Below are positions 1 through 6,114 of a stretch of 7,493 nt of DNA, in pieces. The notes beneath the pieces are model-generated. The model ran no database searches, was not told where the DNA came from, and saw nothing but the letters and a program-made list of their open reading frames with translations. The stretch's first letter is position 1. Each line of letters opens with the position of its first letter. This stretch comes from an uncultured Christensenella sp. (GTDB lineage: Bacteria; Bacillota; Clostridia; Christensenellales; Borkfalkiaceae), in NCBI GenBank assembly GCA_905212395.1, contig CAJMEI010000055.1, positions 1-7,493 of the forward strand, in the 5' to 3' direction. A program made the position numbers and the translations under genes.

Positions 1-13
1 ACTTACTTAACTT

Positions 14-38
14 AAAAACTTTTCTGCTATCAGTAAAA
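14..38 (-). terminator. Weak candidate terminator after recO
   Basis: On the minus strand TTTT-A-CTG pairs with CAG-AAAA around an ATAG loop (one bulged A), followed by GTTTTT. It begins seven bases past the recO stop. The stem has only seven pairs, four of them A-U, so it may not act alone. Sequence beyond the left edge is needed to judge it. Confidence 0.25.
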
Positions 39-44
39 AAATTT

Positions 45-755
45 TTAAAATTGCAACAACATATCTACGCTTTTAAGCGTTAAATTAAATTTTTCTTTAA
101 ACGAAAAAGCAAGAAGTTTTAAACAGTTGTTGTCAGTTTCGTCGTCGGACAGCTCGAAATAATCGGTTTCGTTTATTTTATTTAATCTTAAATAAGTAGC
201 GTAAGCAAATTTTATATCGTTTTCTTGCGCGCAAGAAGAACACAAAAAGCGAGACGCATCTTGCGACAAATAAACGTTACCCGTTATTTCCCCGTTGCAA
301 CCTAAGCACGCTGAAAAATCGTAACCGTACCCCGCATTAGATAACGAGTCTAGCAAAAATTTTACGGTTACGCTTTTTTTTACGCCTTTTAAATAACTTT
401 CGTAACATTTTAAAAGATTTTTAAAAAGCGTTTCGTCAGGCTGTTCTTTATATAAAAACACTGCCGTTTCGCTAAGCAAACAAGCGCATAAGTACGCCGA
501 TATGTCGCTAGACAGCATAAAATAGCTTTTTTTGCAATCTGCGTTTACAAGCGTAAGCCTACCCGATTTTTCCGCAACTTTAATGGCGCAAAAGCAAAAA
601 GGCTCGGCTGAAAATTTCAGCTTTGCCTTATCTTTTTTTACGCCTTTCGCGCCGACCGTAATTACGCCTTTTTCTAGCGTAAAAAAGGTTATCATTTTAT
701 CGTTTTCCCCTACGTCTACGCTTTTTAACGTTATCGCGTTAAGTATTTCTTCCAT
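45..755 (-). CDS. recO: DNA repair protein RecO
   Basis: RecO anneals single strands and, with RecR (and RecF), loads RecA onto SSB-coated DNA. From the ATG at 755 the protein has 236 residues, close to the normal 240-250. The N-terminal OB-fold opening reads ITLKSVDVGENDKMITFFT (8-26), where homologues have a similar 'l...dy.E.d.i.t.ft' pattern. Then comes VGAKGVKKDKAKL, and a four-cysteine zinc site at C150, C153, C172 and C175 (CLGC and CSSC), typical of RecO, followed by the C-terminal helical part. An upstream in-frame TTG at 803 is the alternative start and is disfavoured because it has no ribosome binding site. The gene closes the cluster after era and yqzL, as in other Bacillota. RecF lies in the same window but apparently on a separate transcript. 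Confidence 0.94.
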   Translation of the reverse strand: MEEILNAITLKSVDVGENDKMITFFTLEKGVITVGAKGVKKDKAKLKFSAEPFCFCAIKVAEKSGRLTLVNADCKKSYFMLSSDISAYLCACLLSETAVFLYKEQPDETLFKNLLKCYESYLKGVKKSVTVKFLLDSLSNAGYGYDFSACLGCNGEITGNVYLSQDASRFLCSSCAQENDIKFAYATYLRLNKINETDYFELSDDETDNNCLKLLAFSFKEKFNLTLKSVDMLLQF

Positions 756-759
756 TATT

Positions 760-764
760 TCCTT
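760..764 (-). promoter_or_regulatory. Ribosome binding site deciding the recO start
   Basis: AAGGA four bases upstream of the ATG at 755. It favours this start over an in-frame TTG at 803, which has no such site and would add 16 residues not expected in RecO. Confidence 0.6.
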
Positions 765-806
765 AATGTTTAGATAAAATTTTACTATGGCTTTGTATAG
801 CAAAAA

Positions 807-899
807 TTATCTACTTAATCTTTTATACAAATTATAATAATTTATATCGCCCGTTTTTTCAAACAATTCCCAAGCAAGTTGTTCGGCTTTTTTTCTCAT
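807..899 (-). CDS. yqzL: YqzL-like small protein, 30 residues
   Basis: A 30-codon gene between era and recO, the same place as yqzL in Bacillus subtilis and many Clostridia. The function is unknown. The protein begins MRKKAEQLAWELF, continues with EKTGDINYYNLY and ends KRLSR. The pattern of a central Trp, then Phe, Thr-Gly and paired tyrosines matches the YqzL-like family as I remember it. It has no signal peptide or membrane segment and is probably a short helical cytosolic protein. Support comes from the strong ribosome binding site, an ATG start, the TAA stop, and the conserved location. It is shorter than the Bacillus form (about 47 residues), resembling the compact clostridial versions. 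A gap of 51 bases separates it from recO. Confidence 0.82.
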   Translation of the reverse strand: MRKKAEQLAWELFEKTGDINYYNLYKRLSR

Positions 900-902
900 A
901 AT

Positions 903-913
903 CTCTCCCCCTT
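903..913 (-). promoter_or_regulatory. Strong ribosome binding site of yqzL
   Basis: The purine-rich AAGGGGGAGAG lies just ahead of the ATG at 899. The strength of this site is one of the main reasons to accept the very short gene that follows. Confidence 0.65.
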
Positions 914-955
914 TTGACTAGTTTTTCTTTTTAAGAGAGTATGAGCAATTTATTT

Positions 956-1840
956 TTAATTTTGCTTATAACCGAATTCTTCTAACAAATCTCTTTTATT
1001 TCGCCAATCTTTTTTGACTTTTACGTAAGTTTCCAAATAAACTTTCGCGCCCAAAAACTTTTCCATATCCGCGCGCGCAAAGCTTACCGTTTCTTTGAGT
1101 TTTGCTCCGCCCTTGCCTATTAAAATAGCTTTATGATTATCCTTTTCGCAAACGATATCTAAATTTACGTAATAATTTCCCGATTGCCTTTTAGTAAATT
1201 CGTTTACGACGACGGCTACTCCGTGCGGAATTTCCTTATCGTATTTAAGTAAGATTTTTTCTCTCATAATTTCCCCGACCATAAACTTTTCGCTTTTGTC
1301 GGAAATTACGTTATCGTCGAAGAGTTTATCTCCTTCGGGCAGGTATTTTAAAATACATTTAATTAAGACTTTTAAATTTTTACCTTTTCTTGCCGATACG
1401 GGTACAATTTCCTTAATTTCGGAATACTTATTAAATTTTTCTAAACATTCGGGAATTTTATCTTCCGGCATAATATCTATTTTAGTTAAAGCTAAAATTA
1501 CGTTAGTTCCCGTTTTTATAATTCTTTCGAGTAAAATTAAATCTTTTTCTTTAATTCCGTCGTGAACGTCTATAACGAATAAAGCTAAATCCACGTCTTT
1601 TGCGGTTTTTTCGCCTTCTTTTGCCATTTGAACGCCTAAAAGCGAATTCCCCGAATAAACTCCCGGCGTATCTTCGAATACGATTTGATAATCTTCCGTA
1701 TTTAAAACGCCTATAATTCTCTCTCTCGTGGTTTGCGGTTTTGGCGATACTATCGAAATTTTTTCCCCTACCAAAACGTTTACGAGCGTTGATTTTCCCG
1801 CATTTGCGCTACCTACTACCGCTACCGTTCCGCTTTTCAT
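956..1840 (-). CDS. era: GTPase Era
   Basis: Era is an essential GTPase that binds the 3' end of 16S rRNA and aids 30S subunit assembly. I set the start at the ATG at 1840, giving 294 residues, the family's normal length. The frame is open for 62 more codons upstream, but those lie inside ybeY and do not look like Era. Motifs are G1 GSANAGKST (10-18), G2 PQTTR (35-39), G3 DTPG (57-60), G4 TKID (119-122) and G5 SAR (149-151), then a C-terminal KH domain with GKGG (242-245) in the HKAILIGKGGAKLKE stretch. Two motifs deviate: G1 is usually GRPNVGKST and G4 usually NKID. The gene starts in an ATGA overlap with the ybeY stop, with GGGGAAG just upstream, so the two are coupled. It is followed after 56 bases by yqzL. 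Confidence 0.96.
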   Translation of the reverse strand: MKSGTVAVVGSANAGKSTLVNVLVGEKISIVSPKPQTTRERIIGVLNTEDYQIVFEDTPGVYSGNSLLGVQMAKEGEKTAKDVDLALFVIDVHDGIKEKDLILLERIIKTGTNVILALTKIDIMPEDKIPECLEKFNKYSEIKEIVPVSARKGKNLKVLIKCILKYLPEGDKLFDDNVISDKSEKFMVGEIMREKILLKYDKEIPHGVAVVVNEFTKRQSGNYYVNLDIVCEKDNHKAILIGKGGAKLKETVSFARADMEKFLGAKVYLETYVKVKKDWRNKRDLLEEFGYKQN

Positions 1841-2316
1841 TGTTCTTCCCCGATTTTTAGTTTTTCCATAATTTCGTTTTCTAACTTTCTCATAACAATT
1901 CTGTCTTCTTCTAAAATATGGTCGTACCCCATTAAATGTAACAGTGAATGAACGGTTAAAAACGTCAATTCCCTTTTTAAAGAATGTCCGTATTCTTCCG
2001 CTTGCTCGCTTGCCCTTTTTAAGCAAATTGCGACAGAACCTATAAAAATGGCTTTTTCATCGTAATCGTAATCTACGGAAAATTCCTTTTTGGTAACGAC
2101 TTTCCCGCATATACCGCTTAAAGACGGAAAAGACAAAACGTCCGTTACGCTGTCCACGTTTCTATAAGTTTTATTTAATTCTTTTATTTGTTCTTCATCA
2201 CAAAAAGTTAAATCGCAGTAGAGGTTTTCCTTTTGCTTTAAAATTTTAAATACGGTTTTGCCGACCTTATCGAAATCGACGTTTTCGTTTTCTTGCGCTA
2301 AAATTTTAATCTTCAT
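1837..2316 (-). CDS. ybeY: Endoribonuclease YbeY
   Basis: YbeY is a metal-dependent single-strand endoribonuclease involved in 16S rRNA 3' end maturation and ribosome quality control. The 159 residues are the usual length. The LNKTYRNVDSVTDVLSFP segment (47-64) and the zinc-binding HSLLHLMGYDH motif (123-133, histidines 123, 127 and 133) are intact, followed by the usual acidic/basic C-terminal helix. The start ATG lies within the last codons of pgpH with only a weak AGAAG upstream, so translation probably depends on ribosomes arriving from pgpH. The stop codon overlaps the era start as ATGA. In many Bacillota dgkA and cdd lie between ybeY and era; here neither is present. Pairing with PhoH and Era suits a role in rRNA processing. 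Confidence 0.96.
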   Translation of the reverse strand: MKIKILAQENENVDFDKVGKTVFKILKQKENLYCDLTFCDEEQIKELNKTYRNVDSVTDVLSFPSLSGICGKVVTKKEFSVDYDYDEKAIFIGSVAICLKRASEQAEEYGHSLKRELTFLTVHSLLHLMGYDHILEEDRIVMRKLENEIMEKLKIGEEQ

Positions 2317-3787
2317 CTTCTTGGTTTTTCTTTATCTTTAATTTAGGATATTTTAATCTGCTATGATATACGCCCGCCAAACAGTTTACTATCGTAATTC
2401 TTATCAAGTCTAGCTCTTTTAAAGTTATGTCGCAATCGGTAAACTGTTCTAAATCCATTCTCTCTTCTATAATTTCGCTAACAGCTTTATCTACCTTTTC
2501 GAAAGACCTATCCGTCATAGTCCTTACCTTTGCTTCACTTGCGTCGCAAATCATAATAATTGCCGAAATTTTAGTTTTTGGCTTAGGTCCGAAGTAACAA
2601 AATTGTTTTATGTCTACGTCCTTTTCGGTAAGTTTTTTGGCTTTTGCATAGAAGTATTTAATAGGCAACGTTCCGTGATGTTCCATAGCAACGTCCGCTA
2701 AAAAATCGGGAAGATTATTTTCTTTTATAAATTCCGCGCCACCCCTTGCGTGAGAACGAATTATATCCGTAGAAAGCTCGGGACTTAACTCGTCGTGCGG
2801 GTTGTACCCTTGTTGATTTTCGGTGTAATAGTCGGGTTGTTTTAATTTACCAACGTCGTGATAATACGCCGCCGCCCTTGCTTTTAAAACGTTTTCGCCT
2901 AAAGCGGACGCGCAGGATTCGGCAAGAGTTGCAACCGTTAAAGAGTGATTGTACGTTCCCGGCGCGTTATTTCTAAGTTCAGTTATTATTTTTGCGTTGG
3001 TGTTGGTAATTTCCGCAAGTCTAAAATCGGTTACTATATTAAATACGCTTTCGTAAATCGGCAATAAAACCGTCATTAAGATAACCGAGCCTACCCCCGA
3101 AGCTAAGCAATAAAACACAAGTTTAAGGTTATCTCCCCAGGACGTCATATAGTTTATACCTAACGCTAAAACGAACGTCGGCAAGCAAATAACGAATCCC
3201 GTAAGGAAAATTTTGGCTCTACTCGTTACCCCGCTCAATAAATATACCGAAATTCCGCCACAGACGATATTTAAAATAAGTCCGCAGTAAATCCCCGTCG
3301 AGCTTATCGGCAAAAGCGTAAACGTATCTATTAAAAATATAAGCACTGATATAACCGTATTTAAAAACAACGCCGGCCTTCTGTCTATTAAATAAAGCGT
3401 CATAAGCGCGCCGAAAGCAAACGGACGAGCGTACACTGCGTAAGAATATCTTAAATACCTTGCCATGCATAGCTCTATTATAACCGTAACTTCTACGATT
3501 ATAAAAATTACGTTTACGTTTTTTAGTTTTATCATAAATTCGTGGCATTCTTTTGAAAAATAAAGATACGTTACCGTTACCAACAACAAAAGTCCCGCCA
3601 TTAAATCAATGAATTTTTTTATCGTACTCGCGTTAGAAAAATAATCCGTAAACGAACTTTTTCCGTTACCGTTTATCGCTACCGCAAGCGTGCATATTCC
3701 CGCTAAGATAATCGTATGAATTAAAAAAATTAAAATTCTTTTAACGTAATCTCTTGTTTTTAGCGGAGTGTCTTTTAAGGACTGCAT
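2306..3787 (-). CDS. pgpH: 7TM-HD c-di-AMP phosphodiesterase PgpH/YqfF, lacking the extracellular domain
   Basis: A membrane HD-domain phosphodiesterase of the PgpH/YqfF family, whose characterised members hydrolyse c-di-AMP to pApA and so affect potassium balance and the cell wall. This copy has 493 residues, against about 700 in Bacillus and Listeria. The first helix (about 17-38) and seven further helices (about 60-77, 92-109, 119-136, 138-160, 162-185, 192-214, 221-248) are present. Only about 20 residues join helices 1 and 2, where homologues carry a large extracellular 7TMR-HDED domain. The cytosolic HD domain is complete: H281, H310-D311, NPHDEL (330-335), H346, H370-H371 and D415 are the expected metal and catalytic positions. 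An ATG with AAGGAG upstream sets the start inside phoH. It overlaps ybeY by 11 bases. The c-di-AMP specificity is inferred from the family and the gene order. Confidence 0.93.
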   Translation of the reverse strand: MQSLKDTPLKTRDYVKRILIFLIHTIILAGICTLAVAINGNGKSSFTDYFSNASTIKKFIDLMAGLLLLVTVTYLYFSKECHEFMIKLKNVNVIFIIVEVTVIIELCMARYLRYSYAVYARPFAFGALMTLYLIDRRPALFLNTVISVLIFLIDTFTLLPISSTGIYCGLILNIVCGGISVYLLSGVTSRAKIFLTGFVICLPTFVLALGINYMTSWGDNLKLVFYCLASGVGSVILMTVLLPIYESVFNIVTDFRLAEITNTNAKIITELRNNAPGTYNHSLTVATLAESCASALGENVLKARAAAYYHDVGKLKQPDYYTENQQGYNPHDELSPELSTDIIRSHARGGAEFIKENNLPDFLADVAMEHHGTLPIKYFYAKAKKLTEKDVDIKQFCYFGPKPKTKISAIIMICDASEAKVRTMTDRSFEKVDKAVSEIIEERMDLEQFTDCDITLKELDLIRITIVNCLAGVYHSRLKYPKLKIKKNQEDED

Positions 3788-4770
3788 TTTTTACTCCTTT
3801 TTTTCTTTAATTTTTCGGTGTTTTCAAATTTATCGTACGCTTTAATTATTTTCATAACCAAGCTGTGTCTTACAACGTCGGAACTCGTTAATTTTATTAT
3901 ACCTATTCCGTCTATGTTTTTTAAAATTTCCGTCGCGTGAACAAGCCCGCTTTTTTTACCGCTGGGCAGGTCTATTTGAGTTACGTCGCCCGTAATTACC
4001 ATACGACTACCTTCTCCCATACGGGTTAAAAACATTTTCATTTGCTCTTTTGTGGTGTTTTGCGCTTCGTCTAATATAATAAACGAATTATTAAGCGTTC
4101 TTCCGCGCATATACGCAAGCGGAGCAATTTCTATCACGCCTTTTTCGATAAGTTTTTGATAGCTCTCAAGCCCGAACATTTCTTGCAACGCGTCGTATAA
4201 CGGTCTTAAATACGGGTCTACCTTACTTTGAAGGTCGCCGGGTAAAAAGCCCAAACTCTCGCCCGCTTCCACCGCAGGACGAGTTAAAATAATTTTTTCT
4301 ACTTCTTTTTTTCTAAACGAAGATACCGCCATGGCGACCGCAAGATAGGTCTTTCCCGTTCCCGCAGGTCCTACGCCGAAAACTACTTCGTTTTTTTTGA
4401 TTGCGTCTACGTAGTTTTTTTGTCCCAAAGTTTTATACTTAATTTGTTTTCCCTTTGGCGTAATGGTAATAACTCCGCTTAAAACGTTTTCTACTTCCAC
4501 GTTGCTGTTTTGCCTAGCGAGTTCTATACAATATAACACAACGGAAGAGTCAATGCTTTCGCCTTTTTTTATAATTTTTATCAGCTTGTCCAAAACGTCT
4601 ACGCATATTTTAACGTTTTGCTCTTCTCCGCTGATTTTCAGTTTGTCCGATTCGCTGAAAATCATCGTTTCCGTTTGCTCGGAAACGATTTTAAGGTTCT
4701 CGTCGAAAACGCCTAACAATTTTGTTAAAACGTCTATCGAATCAATCTTAATTTCCGCCGTTTTTTTCAC
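3775..4770 (-). CDS. phoH: PhoH-like ATPase (PhoL/YbeZ type)
   Basis: A P-loop NTPase of the PhoH family, 331 residues, the usual length for the YbeZ/PhoL type. Homologues work with YbeY in RNA metabolism and ribosome maturation and can show helicase-like activity; the exact substrate is unresolved. Visible are an N-terminal small domain (about 1-95), the LGQKNYVDAIKKN entry to the ATPase domain (115-127), Walker A GPAGTGKT (134-141), TRPAVEAGESLGFLPGD (163-179), Walker B IILDEAQNT (231-239), the sensor region VITGDVTQIDLP (258-269) and RHSLV (301-305). All are intact. The C-terminus is lysine-rich (KLKKKRSKK). It starts with GTG, read as Met, after AAGGTG. Its end overlaps the pgpH start by 13 bases and carries the pgpH ribosome binding site. 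The position ahead of pgpH and ybeY is the classical Bacillota order. Confidence 0.96.
   Translation of the reverse strand: MKKTAEIKIDSIDVLTKLLGVFDENLKIVSEQTETMIFSESDKLKISGEEQNVKICVDVLDKLIKIIKKGESIDSSVVLYCIELARQNSNVEVENVLSGVITITPKGKQIKYKTLGQKNYVDAIKKNEVVFGVGPAGTGKTYLAVAMAVSSFRKKEVEKIILTRPAVEAGESLGFLPGDLQSKVDPYLRPLYDALQEMFGLESYQKLIEKGVIEIAPLAYMRGRTLNNSFIILDEAQNTTKEQMKMFLTRMGEGSRMVITGDVTQIDLPSGKKSGLVHATEILKNIDGIGIIKLTSSDVVRHSLVMKIIKAYDKFENTEKLKKKRSKKCSP
3794..3799 (-). promoter_or_regulatory. Ribosome binding site of pgpH inside phoH
   Basis: AAGGAG six bases ahead of the ATG at 3787, embedded in the last codons of phoH. It fixes the pgpH start. This matters because the protein is unusually short at its N-terminal side, and the strong site argues that the short form is real. 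Confidence 0.7.
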
Positions 4771-4774
4771 TTTT

Positions 4775-4780
4775 CACCTT
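4775..4780 (-). promoter_or_regulatory. Ribosome binding site deciding the phoH GTG start
   Basis: AAGGTG four bases before the GTG at 4770-4768. It supports GTG as the phoH start. The GTG within the site itself is out of frame. Confidence 0.6.
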
Positions 4781-4802
4781 TAAATTTTATTTTAACCGTT
4801 TT

Positions 4803-4833
4803 TAGCCGTAAGATTAAAACTTCCCAACGGCTA
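4803..4833 (-). repeat. Inverted repeat between yqfD and phoH
   Basis: A perfect 7-base inverted repeat, TAGCCGT and ACGGCTA on the minus strand, with a 17-base loop that can itself pair AAG with CTT. The left arm begins with the yqfD stop codon. It is followed by A residues rather than a T-run, so it is not a standard intrinsic terminator. It could be an mRNA processing or stability hairpin. Just downstream the ten-base unit ACGGCTAAAA is repeated once as ACGGTTAAAA. Confidence 0.5.
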
Positions 4834-5733
4834 GTTAAAAGCGGTATCAAACGTTTTTACGTATTTTAATTCTACTTTTATAATCCCGTTTATAATTTCG
4901 ACTTTTTCGCTATAATACTCTTCTTTTCCGAGTTTCGTTTTGGCTTTGAGTAGCGCCAAAGTTTGCTCTTCTTTTTTCCCGTTATACGCTTGCTCAAATG
5001 TTTCGGTTACCAAAACGCTTACTTTTGCTAAAACGTAAGTGGAATATTCGCCGAAATCGGTTTGCCAAGTTCCTTCTACCAGCGTTTCGCCTTTTTTGAC
5101 TTCGTCCCCGATGTTTTTTAACGCGTTCCCGCGATAAACGGTCATATCCAAAACTACGCCGTCTACGTCCGTAACGAGTTTTTTTACCGTTACGTCTATG
5201 GTGGAGGGCGCTTGTTCCGACTTCTCTACCGTTATAATTAAATAATTACCTTCTTTTTTAGCTTGCGCGTAGCATATTAAAGAGGACGAATCGTATAGCC
5301 GATTGCCTATTTCTTTTAAATTTAATTTTGAAAATCTTGAATATTTTTTTACTCCGCTTTCTTCTAGCACGGAATAAACTTCCGAATAAAAAAACTGCCC
5401 GTCCCCTTTAACTTTTATCCCCATAACGAAATCCGAACAAAAATAACAGGAAATTATGAAAAAAGCTATTCCTAAAAAAACTCCCGTCTTTTTAAGGCAG
5501 TACGAAGCAAGCGACATAACGCCTTTGTCTTTTACCCGTATATTGTACCAAGATTCACTTACTATTGCAAGAAATTTATCGCAATCTTTTTTATCTACGG
5601 TAATTAAAAGGTCGCCTTTTTTATCGTATTTTAAATTCTTAAAGGCAATTTTGCGAACGTTAAGTTTAGATATGAGTAACGGAAAATTTTTTCCGCGTAT
5701 TTTATACTCTCGGCAAAAAGAAAATTCTTTCAT
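4831..5733 (-). CDS. yqfD: Sporulation protein YqfD, shorter than usual
   Basis: YqfD is a membrane protein needed for sporulation in the mother cell; its molecular job is not known. This copy has 300 residues, against roughly 390-400 in well-known homologues. It has a soluble N-terminal part (1-80), one clear transmembrane helix (about 84-104), and then an external part. Residues 105-175 (KVKG, a GVKK turn, LNLKEIGNRLYD, YLIITVEKSE) look like a POTRA-type fold as in FtsQ, which is my inference. The YRGNALKNIGDEVKKGETLV segment (200-219) matches the conserved YqfD region reading 'RG..L...GD.V..G..LV.G'. The stretch after it is compressed, which explains the short length. The ATG start shares ATGA with the yqfC stop and has GGTGGAAAG upstream. 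A 60-base gap containing a hairpin separates it from phoH. Confidence 0.9.
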   Translation of the reverse strand: MKEFSFCREYKIRGKNFPLLISKLNVRKIAFKNLKYDKKGDLLITVDKKDCDKFLAIVSESWYNIRVKDKGVMSLASYCLKKTGVFLGIAFFIISCYFCSDFVMGIKVKGDGQFFYSEVYSVLEESGVKKYSRFSKLNLKEIGNRLYDSSSLICYAQAKKEGNYLIITVEKSEQAPSTIDVTVKKLVTDVDGVVLDMTVYRGNALKNIGDEVKKGETLVEGTWQTDFGEYSTYVLAKVSVLVTETFEQAYNGKKEEQTLALLKAKTKLGKEEYYSEKVEIINGIIKVELKYVKTFDTAFN

Positions 5734-5987
5734 ACTCTTTCCACCGTTTTAACCTTGCCTATCAGCGCAATATCTCCGCAACAATACTTTGATATAGTTA
5801 AATTTTCGCCCTTAACGACTAAGCTACCCTTTTTTAAAATTATTTCCACCTTTTCGGGAGAATATCCTTTTAAAGACTTAACGCCTTCTATATAAATGCC
5901 TTTTTCGCCTAAAATCTCTATTCTATACCCCGTAGGAAGCATTTCCCCGACGTTTAAAGCCTTAGCAATGGAATCGATAAAACTCAT
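5730..5987 (-). CDS. yqfC: Sporulation protein YqfC (YabP/YqfC family)
   Basis: An 85-residue member of the YabP/YqfC family. These are small mostly-beta proteins; in Bacillus subtilis YqfC is made in the mother cell and is needed for efficient sporulation, with an unknown biochemical role. Family features visible are the GYRIEILGEKGIYIEGVK segment (20-37), the following GYSPEKVEIILKKGSLVVKG region (41-60), and the C-terminal GDIALIGKVKTVE part. Length is normal for the family. The ATG at 5987 is preceded by AAAGGG with five bases between. The stop codon overlaps the start of yqfD as ATGA, so the pair is translationally coupled, matching the conserved yqfC-yqfD order. It opens the operon downstream of a likely terminator. 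YabP is the main alternative, but the yqfD neighbour settles it as YqfC. Confidence 0.92.
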   Translation of the reverse strand: MSFIDSIAKALNVGEMLPTGYRIEILGEKGIYIEGVKSLKGYSPEKVEIILKKGSLVVKGENLTISKYCCGDIALIGKVKTVERV

Positions 5988-6013
5988 AACTACCCTTTAT
6001 TACATAATATTTT

Positions 6014-6044
6014 ATTATAAATATCCTTTGGGTATGCTAGGCAA
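6014..6044 (-). promoter_or_regulatory. Possible sigma-A-type promoter for the yqfC operon
   Basis: TTGCCT at 6044-6039 and TATAAT at 6019-6014 on the minus strand, separated by 19 bases, which is longer than the ideal 17. It lies between the terminator and the yqfC start, in the only free gap upstream of the operon. In Bacillus subtilis yqfC-yqfD is under sporulation sigma-E. A CATAC sequence sits between the two boxes, but I see no good sigma-E -35 element at the right distance, so sigma-E control is not supported by sequence alone. Confidence 0.35.
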
Positions 6045-6060
6045 AAAATTAGAAACTTTT

Positions 6061-6092
6061 AAAAATCGCATTTTCAAACTTTTGACAAACGC
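6061..6092 (-). terminator. Likely intrinsic terminator after the recF transcript
   Basis: On the minus strand GCGTTT pairs with AAATGC (one G-U pair). Inside it TCAA pairs with TTGA around an AAGT loop, with one unpaired G on the 5' arm. The roughly 10-pair stem is followed by GA and five T residues. It starts 22 bases past the stop codon of the membrane-protein gene and precedes yqfC, which is where a transcript end is expected. The stem is A+T-rich, so strength may be modest. Confidence 0.6.
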
Positions 6093-6114
6093 TATTTTCT
6101 ACGAGTTTTTAGGT

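Noticed and set aside
532..777. Plus-strand reading frame opposite recO
   Set aside because: Antisense to the RecO N-terminal domain; no support.
756..803. Longer recO starting at TTG 803
   Set aside because: No ribosome binding site there; the ATG at 755 has AAGGA and gives the normal RecO length.
1841..2026. N-terminal extension of era by 62 codons
   Set aside because: It lies within ybeY in another frame, is basic and unlike Era, and would displace the well-placed ATG coupled to the ybeY stop.
3219..3548. Second minus-strand reading frame of 109 codons within pgpH
   Set aside because: It is entirely inside the membrane-domain coding region of pgpH, Arg/Tyr-rich with no recognisable motif; an out-of-frame shadow.
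3798..3806. A-run near the end of phoH as a programmed frameshift site
   Set aside because: A -1 shift would reach a stop within two codons and produce no useful extension; the run simply encodes a lysine-rich tail next to the pgpH ribosome binding site.
4463..4783. Plus-strand reading frame opposite phoH
   Set aside because: Antisense to a clearly real gene; Ser/Thr/Phe-rich composition is what lysine- and glutamate-rich genes give on the other strand.
6022..6044. Sigma-E or sigma-K promoter based on a CATAC sequence upstream of yqfC
   Set aside because: No matching -35 element at the proper distance, so not supported despite the known sigma-E control of yqfC in Bacillus.
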